DNA of 5,789 nt from assembly GCA_002469605.1 (NCBI GenBank), contig DKMV01000178.1:18441-24229 (forward strand), given 5' to 3'. Origin of the DNA: Leclercia sp. UBA7405 (GTDB taxonomy: Bacteria; Pseudomonadota; Gammaproteobacteria; Enterobacterales; Enterobacteriaceae). How positions within the stretch are numbered: position 1 is the stretch's first letter; the number at the start of each line of letters is the position of its first letter. This document shows positions 1-5,789 of this stretch, piece by piece. Position numbers and translations under genes: made by a program. The notes under the pieces are model-generated. The model saw nothing but the letters and a program-made list of their open reading frames with translations, had not been told where the DNA came from and searched no databases.

Positions 1-798
1 GCCCGGCTCTTCCAGACCCAGCTCGGCCATAAACTCTTCACGGTCAGCGTCGTCCAGCTCGGCGATATCGGATTCTACTGCAGCGCACACGGCTACTACC
101 ACAGAACCTTCAGCCGCGGCGATTTCGCGCACTTTATCCAGGTATGGGTTGTTCTCGAAGCCATCTTCGTTAACGTTGGCGATATACATGGTTGGCTTCA
201 GGGTCAGGAAGCTCAGGTATTTGATCGCCGCTTTGTCTTCTTCGGTCAGGTTTTTCAGAGCGCGCAACATGCCCGCGTTTTCCAGCTGAGGCAGACATTT
301 TTCCAGCGCGGCCAGCTCGGCTTTCGCGTCTTTGTCGCCGCCTTTGGCTTTCTTCTGCACGCGGTGAATAGCGCGTTCACAGGTGTCCAGGTCAGACAGC
401 GCCAGCTCGGTGTTGATAACGTCGATATCGTCAGCCGGATCCACTTTGTTATTCACGTGGATGATGTTGTCGTTCTCAAAGCAGCGCACAACGTGGCCGA
501 TCGCTTCGGTTTCACGGATGTTGGTCAGGAACTGGTTACCCAGGCCTTCGCCTTTGGACGCGCCTTTCACCAGGCCTGCGATATCCACGAACTCCATGGT
601 GGTTGGCAGAATACGCTGCGGTTTAACGATCTCCGCGAGCTGATCCAGACGTGGGTCGGGCATCGGCACGACACCGGTGTTTGGCTCAATGGTACAGAAC
701 GGGAAGTTAGCCGCTTCAATACCCGCCTTAGTGAGCGCGTTAAACAGGGTGGATTTGCCAACGTTAGGCAGACCAACGATACCGCATTTGAATCCCAT
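1..798 (-). CDS. ychF: Redox-regulated ATPase YchF (Obg-like), 3'-truncated by window edge
   Basis: YchF/OLA1 is a ribosome-associated P-loop NTPase of the TRAFAC/Obg group. Unlike its relatives it prefers ATP, and it has been linked to oxidative-stress response and translation. The first 266 codons are present and the frame is open to base 1; the E. coli protein is 363 residues, so roughly the last 97, including the C-terminal TGS domain, lie outside. Seen directly: G1/Walker [10 protein letters not shown] at residues 9-17, G3 DIAGL at 71-75, and NVNE at 208-211, the NxxE form of G4 that replaces NKxD and goes with ATP preference. The stretch from about 127 to 200, rich in charged and alanine residues, fits the helical coiled-coil insert. 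The ATG at 798-796 is preceded by AAGGTGA about 7 nt upstream and gives the conserved [10 protein letters not shown] start. It lies 126 nt downstream of pth on the same strand, probably partly co-transcribed with it. Identification is very secure. Confidence 0.97.
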   Translation of the reverse strand, partial: MGFKCGIVGLPNVGKSTLFNALTKAGIEAANFPFCTIEPNTGVVPMPDPRLDQLAEIVKPQRILPTTMEFVDIAGLVKGASKGEGLGNQFLTNIRETEAIGHVVRCFENDNIIHVNNKVDPADDIDVINTELALSDLDTCERAIHRVQKKAKGGDKDAKAELAALEKCLPQLENAGMLRALKNLTEEDKAAIKYLSFLTLKPTMYIANVNEDGFENNPYLDKVREIAAAEGSVVVAVCAAVESDIAELDDADREEFMAELGLEEPG

Positions 799-873
799 TT
801 CTGAATCACCTTAATTTCTTGATATTCAACACGTTGCAATAAACGAGTCGAAGAAAAGTAAAAAACTGCGCCT

Positions 874-879
874 AGTATA
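874..879 (-). promoter_or_regulatory. Candidate ychF -10 box (weak promoter prediction)
   Basis: Read on the minus strand, the pth-ychF gap contains TATACT (5/6 match to the sigma-70 -10 consensus), placing a start near 867 and a leader of about 70 nt. No good -35 hexamer lies 16-19 nt upstream, so this could be an activator-dependent or chance match. I see no intrinsic terminator after pth, so readthrough from pth into ychF is also expected. Confidence 0.3.
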
Positions 880-924
880 CACCTAACCCGCTGCCCGTGG
901 CGCAAAAAAGGGCCGGGAGACCGC

Positions 925-1509
925 TTATTGCGCTTTAAAAGCGTGAAGACGGTTGGTGGCTTTGGTTAAGCCATCCTGCAGCCAGATCTCGGTACAACGC
1001 GCCGCTTCGTCAACCGCTTCGTCGATGAGTTTCTGCTCAGAGAGCGGCGGTTTGCCTAACACAAAACCGACAACTTTGTTTTTATCGCCCGGATGGCCGA
1101 TTCCCACGCGCAAACGGTGGAAATTAGGGTTATTGCCGAGCTTGCTGATGATATCTTTTAAGCCGTTATGACCGCCGTGACCGCCGCCGAGTTTAAACTT
1201 CGCTACGCCCGGAGGCAGGTCCAGCTCATCGTGGGCTACCAGTATTTCATCCGGATTAATGCGATAAAAGGTCGCCATCGCCACCACCGCTTTACCACTT
1301 AAATTCATAAAGGTGGTGGGCACCAGCAGGCGCACGTCCGCGCCGGCGAGGTTAATGCGTGAGGTATAGCCAAAGAATTTTGGCTCTTCACGCAGGGGAG
1401 CACGTAACCGCTCGGCCAGCAGATCGACATACCATGCGCCTGCATTATGGCGAGTGGCCGCATATTCCGCACCGGGGTTGGCCAGGCCGACAATCAATTT
1501 AATCGTCAC
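925..1509 (-). CDS. pth: Peptidyl-tRNA hydrolase Pth
   Basis: Pth is an essential cytoplasmic esterase that cleaves the peptide from peptidyl-tRNAs dropped by ribosomes, so the tRNA can be reused. The 194-residue product equals the E. coli length. Counting from the initiator, the catalytic and substrate-binding positions of the family are present: N11, H21, M68, N69, D94, H114 and N115 (each one lower in the structural literature, which omits Met1). The glycine-rich [10 protein letters not shown] segment (108-117) and the basic C-terminus that contacts tRNA are intact. I chose the GTG at 1509-1507 because it gives the conserved [12 protein letters not shown] start and has AGGA 8 nt upstream. 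The open frame extends further, to a TTG at 1572, but that codon sits inside the predicted -35 element. Divergent from ychH, upstream of ychF on the same strand. No unusual residues seen. Confidence 0.97.
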   Translation of the reverse strand: MTIKLIVGLANPGAEYAATRHNAGAWYVDLLAERLRAPLREEPKFFGYTSRINLAGADVRLLVPTTFMNLSGKAVVAMATFYRINPDEILVAHDELDLPPGVAKFKLGGGHGGHNGLKDIISKLGNNPNFHRLRVGIGHPGDKNKVVGFVLGKPPLSEQKLIDEAVDEAARCTEIWLQDGLTKATNRLHAFKAQ

Positions 1510-1543
1510 GTTTGCATTCCTGAGGGTTCTGAGACTGGCGCGT

Positions 1544-1572
1544 AGTGTACTGTCTGACGCGTCGCTTGACAA
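1544..1572 (-). promoter_or_regulatory. Probable sigma-70 promoter of pth
   Basis: On the minus strand, TTGTCA (1572-1567, 5/6 to the -35 consensus) is followed after exactly 17 bp by TACACT (1549-1544, 4/6 to the -10 consensus). Transcription would begin near 1536-1537, giving a leader of about 27 nt before the GTG start. This also argues against any start codon upstream of 1509. Predicted from sequence only. Confidence 0.6.
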
Positions 1573-1679
1573 AATTCTGCGGCCAGAACCCCAAAATATG
1601 AATAATTGCCATCCTCAATCATTAGAATTTCAAGTTACTCAAGTGTTTATTTGTAAAGTTTTGTTGACCTTAAATGCGT

Positions 1680-1725
1680 AATTGTGATCGCTAACGCACT
1701 CCATACCAGGGGTGTTGCCTATACT
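1680..1725 (+). promoter_or_regulatory. Probable CRP-activated (class II) promoter of ychH
   Basis: TGTGA at 1683-1687 is the left half of a CRP site; the right half after 6 bp, ACGCA at 1694-1698, matches TCACA at 3 of 5 positions. A good -10 box, TATACT, lies at 1720-1725, predicting a start at A1732. That puts the CRP-site centre (between 1690 and 1691) at -41.5, the exact spacing of class II CRP promoters. The would-be -35 region is poor, as expected when CRP replaces -35 contacts. E. coli ychH is reported to be CRP-dependent, which fits. The half-site asymmetry suggests moderate affinity. Confidence 0.6.
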
Positions 1726-1778
1726 TTACACAAGGATTAGGGCAACAGCCCTGCAACCCATAGTTCCGGAGGTGACAC

Positions 1779-2054
1779 ATGAAACGCAGAAACGCTTCGT
1801 TACTCGGTAACGTGCTGATGGGGTTGGGATTAGTCGTCATGGTTGTCGGCGTCGGATACTCTATTTTAAACCAGCTTCCTCAACTTGACCTGCCCCAGTA
1901 TTTCGCCCACGGCGCGGTGTTGAGCATATTTCTGGGCGCCGTACTCTGGCTGGCAGGTGCCCGCGTCAGCGGCCACGAGCAGGTTTGCGACAAGTACTGG
2001 TGGGTACGCCACTACGATAAACGCTGCCGTCGCGATCGGCATAAACCGACTTAA
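1779..2054 (+). CDS. ychH: Stress-induced inner-membrane protein YchH (DUF2583 family)
   Basis: The 91-residue product closely matches E. coli YchH (92 residues). It is a small inner-membrane protein connected in E. coli with stress response and biofilm formation; its molecular role is unknown. Visible layout: a basic N-terminus (MKRRN), a first hydrophobic helix at about 8-30, a short loop with prolines (34 and 39), a second hydrophobic helix at about 42-62, then a basic, aromatic tail (YWWVRHYDKRCRR) with cysteines at 70 and 83. By the positive-inside rule both ends should face the cytoplasm, making a hairpin; that topology is inference. The ATG is preceded by a very strong GGAGGTGA ribosome-binding site, with GGAGG 6 nt from the start. 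It is transcribed alone: divergent from pth, with its own CRP-type promoter and an intrinsic terminator 20 nt after the stop. Confidence 0.93.
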   Translation: MKRRNASLLGNVLMGLGLVVMVVGVGYSILNQLPQLDLPQYFAHGAVLSIFLGAVLWLAGARVSGHEQVCDKYWWVRHYDKRCRRDRHKPT

Positions 2055-2073
2055 TCGATAAAAGTTTTAACGG

Positions 2074-2099
2074 CGGCTCCTGCGGGAGCCGTTTTTTTT
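2074..2099 (+). terminator. Intrinsic terminator of ychH
   Basis: A 7-bp perfect stem, CGGCTCC (2074-2080) with GGAGCCG (2085-2091), closes a 4-nt TGCG loop and is followed by eight T residues (2092-2099). It starts 20 nt after the ychH stop, so it should insulate the downstream regulator gene from ychH transcription. Confidence 0.92.
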
Positions 2100-2109
2100 G
2101 CCTTTTTCC

Positions 2110-2140
2110 TTGACCCTCACGTAACGTAAGGCGCCAGAGT
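2110..2140 (+). promoter_or_regulatory. MerR-type promoter with operator dyad, upstream of the regulator gene
   Basis: TTGACC (2110-2115, 5/6 to -35) is followed by an imperfect dyad at 2115-2131: CCTCACGT and ACGTAAGG around a central A2123, with 7 of 8 positions complementary. A weak -10 candidate, CAGAGT, lies at 2135-2140, giving a 19-bp spacer. An operator dyad inside an overlong 19-20 bp spacer is the defining layout of MerR-family promoters, where the regulator untwists DNA to align the two hexamers. The start would be near 2147. The likely reading is autoregulation by the gene that follows. Confidence 0.6.
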
Positions 2141-2170
2141 GACCCCGATGGCGATAAAAAAGGAGCAGCA

Positions 2171-3214
2171 ATGTTAATCCAGGTTGGCCTGTTGGCGAAG
2201 AGGGCGGGGATCACCGTCCGGACATTACACCACTACGAGCAAACCGGCCTGTTGCTGCCCTCCGCCAGAAGTGCGGCAGGCTACCGGCTCTATACCCTTG
2301 CAGACGTACAGCGCCTGCACCGCATTCAGGTGCTGGCTAAAGCGGGGCTGGAGCTTGCCGAAATTAAGGAGGTTCTCGATCGGGATACCCGCTCCATGCA
2401 GGAGCTGCTGACAGCGCAAATTACCCTGCTGGACAAGCAAATGCGCAGCATCCACAGATTGCGCGAGCAGCTGATTGTCCTGCACGGCGAGCTGGCCGCC
2501 GGAGCGGAGCCGGATCTGGAATCCTGGTTACAGACGCTGGAGTTAATGACGATGTACGACCGTTGGTTTAGTAAAGAAGAGTTGCAGGAGCTGCCTTTTG
2601 TGCAGCAGGGTGACGCCCTCGCCGTTATCTGGGCCGGACTGGTGGCCGAAGCCCAGGGGCTTATCGACAATCAGGTAGATGTCGCCGATCCTCGCGCCAC
2701 CGATCTGGCCACCCGCTGGATGACACAGCTGGAGCAGGATACCGCGGGCAAACCGGAATTCCTGACCCGGCTGAACGACATGCACAGCGTGGAGCCGCAC
2801 ATGCGCGAGCAGACCGGCATTAACGCAGAGATAATGGATTTTATTACCCGGGCCTTTGCCGAGAGCAAGCTGGCTATCTGGGCGCGATACCTTACGCCGG
2901 AGGAGATGGCCTTTACCCGCGCCCACTATTTCGACCGGATGATGGAGTGGCCGCCGCTGGTGGCAAAACTGCATCAGGCCTGCCGGGATGGGCTGGCGGC
3001 AGAAAGCGAGCAGGCGCAGGCGCTGGCAGAGCAGTGGCTTATGCTGTTTCAGTCCTACGCCGGAACCAGCCCGGTCACCCAGCAGAAATTTCGCGAGGCG
3101 ATGCAGCAGGAGCCGCATCTGATGAAGGGCACCTGGATGACGCCTGCCGTGCTGGCCTGGCTACAGCAGGCGATTGGTACCATGATGCAGCGGCGGATAT
3201 CAGAGATCCGCTAA
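2171..3214 (+). CDS. MerR-family transcriptional regulator with two tandem TipAS-like ligand-binding repeats
   Basis: A 347-residue cytoplasmic DNA-binding regulator. Residues 1-70 form the MerR winged helix-turn-helix, with the family signature seen as [14 protein letters not shown] followed by GYRLY (res. 37-41). Residues 76-118 look like the dimerisation coiled coil. The rest resembles the TipAS antibiotic-recognition domain and occurs twice: about 128-230 and 236-336. The copies share WxxLVA (154-159 and 260-265), AxxLAxxW (176-183 and 282-289) and EPH (208-210 and 314-316), each 106 residues apart. C271 is the only cysteine, so metal sensing of the MerR/CueR type or a SoxR iron-sulphur cluster is unlikely; binding of a bulky hydrophobic drug-like ligand is the family-based guess. 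The start has AGGAG 5 nt upstream. Isolated from ychH by a terminator, it has its own MerR-type promoter, and its 3' end overlaps dauA by 15 bp. No obvious target gene is adjacent. I cannot assign a gene name. Confidence 0.9.
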   Translation: MLIQVGLLAKRAGITVRTLHHYEQTGLLLPSARSAAGYRLYTLADVQRLHRIQVLAKAGLELAEIKEVLDRDTRSMQELLTAQITLLDKQMRSIHRLREQLIVLHGELAAGAEPDLESWLQTLELMTMYDRWFSKEELQELPFVQQGDALAVIWAGLVAEAQGLIDNQVDVADPRATDLATRWMTQLEQDTAGKPEFLTRLNDMHSVEPHMREQTGINAEIMDFITRAFAESKLAIWARYLTPEEMAFTRAHYFDRMMEWPPLVAKLHQACRDGLAAESEQAQALAEQWLMLFQSYAGTSPVTQQKFREAMQQEPHLMKGTWMTPAVLAWLQQAIGTMMQRRISEIR

Positions 3215-4900
3215 CGCCGCCTCACGATCCGGGTAAAACGACAGGCGGCCTGGGATGGGTTGTACTCCGGCCCGCGCCATGGTGCGCAGCGGCTGGAACT
3301 CCAGGTTGCTGACCCGCAGCTCACAGCCTTCCGGCAGACGCTTAACAAACCGCTGGAAGGCATCCAGCCCGCCCGCATCCAGCACCGGTACCGCATCCCA
3401 CTTCAGCACCAGGATGCGCTTGCCGGTGATACGGCTTTCCAGTTCGCTGAATAGCCCCTCCGCCGCGGCAAAGAACAGTGGCCCAATGACCCGCAGCACC
3501 AGCACATCGTCCGGTACCGTGACGTTGACCGGCGCCAGCCGCGTCATGCGGGCGATGCGGCGCATAAAGAGCAGGGAAGCCAGCACGATCCCGACGCTGA
3601 TGGCAATCACCATGTCGAACAGCACAGTTAACGACATGCAGATTAACATTACGATGATGTCGTCTTTCGGTGCCCGGCGCAGGAGGTTAACCACCTTGTG
3701 GGCCTCGCTCATGTTCCACGCCACCATCAGCAGCAGGGCCGCCATCGCTGAGAGCGGCAGCCAGGAGAGCAGCGGGGCCAGCACCAGCAGGGCGAGGATC
3801 ACAAGCAAAGCGTGGATCACTGCTGAGACCGGAGAGGTTGCCCCGGCGCGCACGTTAGCCGCCGAGCGGGCGATGGCCGCCGTGGCGGTGATGCCGCCAA
3901 AGAAGGGGGCGACGATATTCCCCAGCCCCTGGCCCATCAGCTCGCTGTTGGCGTTATGTTTGGTGCCGGTCATGCCGTCCAGCACCACCGCGCACAGCAG
4001 CGACTCGATAGCCCCCAGCATGGCCATCGAAAAGGCGGCGGGCAGCAGGGCCCGCAATGAATCCCAGCTGAGGGTGAAATCAGAGCCCGGCATCTTCCAG
4101 GGCAGCACCAGCTGGGGCAGAAGCTGGGGAATGCCGTTGCCCTGGGAGCCGTCGGTCAGCAGATAGTGGAACTGCGAGCCGATGGTTGCCACCTCGCCGC
4201 CGAGCAGGTTTACCACCCCCATCACCGCGCAGCCCAGCAGCAGCGCTGGCAGATGCCCTGGCAGGCGAATGCCCAGCCGCGGCCAGAGGATCAGCGTCCC
4301 CAGGGTCACGATGCCAATCGCCGCATCGCCCATATTGGCCGTCGGCAGGGCCATCGCCAGCGCCCCCACCTTTTGCAGATAGTGTTCCGGCACGTGCTCC
4401 AGCCGCAGCCCCAGAAAATCTTTGATCTGCATAGTGCCGATGGTAATACCAATCCCGGAGGTAAAGCCCAGGGTGACGGAAAGGGGGATGTACTCAATCA
4501 GCTTGCCAAAGCGCGCCAGGCCAAAAAGGATCAGGAACACGCCGGACATCAGGGTGGCCACCAGCAGCCCGGCAAGACCAAACTGCTGAGAAACAGGGTA
4601 GAGGATCACCACAAAGGCGGCGGTAGGGCCAGAGACGCTAAAGCGCGAGCCGCCGCTCAGGGCAATGACGATCCCGGCAACCGCCGCGGTATAAAGACCG
4701 TACTGGGGCGCGACGCCGCTGCCAATCGCCAGCGCCATCGCCAGCGGGATGGCAATAATGCCCACGGTTATCCCGGCAATCAGGTCACGCGTAAAGCGCG
4801 ACAGGGTGTATTTCTCTTTCCAGCAGGCGTCGATGAGGGCGCGGAAGGGCAGAACATGAGAGGAAGCGTTTTTCACAATCATTATCCAGGTGCGCATCAT
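3200..4900 (-). CDS. dauA: C4-dicarboxylic acid transporter DauA (SulP/SLC26 family, STAS domain)
   Basis: DauA (formerly YchM) is an inner-membrane SulP/SLC26 transporter that in E. coli takes up succinate aerobically at acidic pH and influences DctA; its STAS domain has been found bound to acyl carrier protein. Numbering from the ATG at 4900 (566 aa), the SulP signature spans 65-96 (PQYGLY, GGSR, GPTAAF). Hydrophobic segments from about 38 to 448 fit the 7+7 inverted-repeat membrane core. The cytoplasmic STAS domain runs from about 455 to the end, with [12 protein letters not shown] at 504-515. DAG replaces the phosphorylatable serine motif of anti-sigma antagonists. The start is uncertain: ATGs at 4900 and 4897 lack a clear ribosome-binding site; an ATG at 4882 would give 560 residues and a GTG at 4876 would give 558, close to the E. 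coli 559, with GGA 8 nt before the GTG. It is convergent with the MerR gene and separated from prs by a terminator. Confidence 0.95.
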   Translation of the reverse strand: MMRTWIMIVKNASSHVLPFRALIDACWKEKYTLSRFTRDLIAGITVGIIAIPLAMALAIGSGVAPQYGLYTAAVAGIVIALSGGSRFSVSGPTAAFVVILYPVSQQFGLAGLLVATLMSGVFLILFGLARFGKLIEYIPLSVTLGFTSGIGITIGTMQIKDFLGLRLEHVPEHYLQKVGALAMALPTANMGDAAIGIVTLGTLILWPRLGIRLPGHLPALLLGCAVMGVVNLLGGEVATIGSQFHYLLTDGSQGNGIPQLLPQLVLPWKMPGSDFTLSWDSLRALLPAAFSMAMLGAIESLLCAVVLDGMTGTKHNANSELMGQGLGNIVAPFFGGITATAAIARSAANVRAGATSPVSAVIHALLVILALLVLAPLLSWLPLSAMAALLLMVAWNMSEAHKVVNLLRRAPKDDIIVMLICMSLTVLFDMVIAISVGIVLASLLFMRRIARMTRLAPVNVTVPDDVLVLRVIGPLFFAAAEGLFSELESRITGKRILVLKWDAVPVLDAGGLDAFQRFVKRLPEGCELRVSNLEFQPLRTMARAGVQPIPGRLSFYPDREAALADL

Positions 4901-4933
4901 CTGTCATATGAATGGCAGGTGAAGGAGGCATTA

Positions 4934-4939
4934 ATCATA
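4934..4939 (-). promoter_or_regulatory. Candidate -10 box for dauA (weak)
   Basis: Minus-strand TATGAT (5/6 to the -10 consensus) lies between the prs terminator and dauA, in the only space available for a dauA-specific promoter. The -35 position 17 bp upstream falls in the terminator T-run (TTTTTG) and is poor. It would place the start near 4927. dauA might instead depend on partial readthrough from prs. Confidence 0.25.
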
Positions 4940-4957
4940 CAAATAAAACTCACAGAC

Positions 4958-4983
4958 AAAAAAACCCGCCGCAGCGGGTTTTT
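4958..4983 (-). terminator. Intrinsic terminator of prs, potentially bidirectional
   Basis: A perfect 7-bp stem, AACCCGC (4963-4969) with GCGGGTT (4974-4980), closes a 4-nt loop. The minus strand reads a T-run from 4964 down to 4958 after the stem, 14-16 nt past the prs stop, so it terminates prs. The plus strand also has T residues at 4979-4983 after the stem, so it could stop plus-strand antisense transcription coming from dauA. Confidence 0.9.
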
Positions 4984-4996
4984 GCGCTGTGTCCGA

Positions 4997-5789
<793 letters not shown>

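Noticed and set aside
364..804. 146-codon plus-strand frame opposite ychF
   Set aside because: Antisense to the conserved YchF GTPase domain; a frame artefact of biased codon use.
1566..1571. Perfect TTGACA on the plus strand in the pth-ychH intergenic region
   Set aside because: No acceptable -10 hexamer occurs 16-19 bp downstream; the match comes from the opposite-strand pth -35 element.
925..1572. Longer pth reading frame starting at a TTG at 1572 (215 residues)
   Set aside because: The extra 21 residues are absent from E. coli Pth and the upstream start codon lies inside the predicted -35 element, so it would not be transcribed.
2543..3118. 191-codon open frame on the minus strand opposite the MerR regulator
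   Set aside because: It shadows a clearly folded two-repeat protein with its own strong ribosome-binding site and has no recognisable motif.
4938..4958. Possible CRP site upstream of dauA (TGTGA on the minus strand)
   Set aside because: The second half-site after 6 bp reads TTTGT, not TCACA, and it overlaps the terminator edge; only a half-site match.

Overview
The window reads as a piece of enterobacterial chromosome, most likely Enterobacteriaceae and close to Enterobacter, Lelliottia, Klebsiella or Citrobacter. The proteins match E. coli YchF, Pth, YchH, DauA and Prs nearly residue for residue as I recall those sequences. The gene order ychF-pth-ychH-(extra gene)-dauA-prs is the E. coli order with one gene added. 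The genus assignment is inference.

Layout from left to right. Positions 1-798 (minus) hold the N-terminal 266 codons of ychF, cut by the window edge. Positions 925-1509 (minus) hold complete pth, starting at GTG. A divergent AT-rich intergenic region (1510-1778) carries a pth promoter on the minus strand and a probable class II CRP-dependent ychH promoter on the plus strand. ychH (1779-2054, plus) ends in a strong intrinsic terminator. An extra MerR/TipAS-type regulator (2171-3214, plus) follows, with its own MerR-style promoter and operator dyad. It runs into the 3' end of dauA (3200-4900, minus), so the two convergent genes overlap by 15 bp. A bidirectional hairpin terminator (about 4958-4983) separates dauA from prs. 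Codons 53-315 of prs (4997-5789, minus) complete the window.

Most of the window is housekeeping. YchF is a ribosome-linked ATPase, Pth recycles peptidyl-tRNA, YchH is a small stress-linked membrane protein, DauA is a SulP/SLC26 dicarboxylate transporter with a STAS domain, and Prs makes PRPP. The one accessory-looking element is the MerR regulator. It has two tandem TipAS-like ligand-binding repeats and no metal-binding cysteine pattern, and it sits between ychH and dauA, which are adjacent in E. coli K-12. No tRNA, rRNA, CRISPR array, insertion sequence or prophage was seen, and no gap between genes exceeds 300 bases. I found no convincing undescribed multi-gene system. The duplicated-sensor regulator with its self-facing operator is the best candidate for follow-up.
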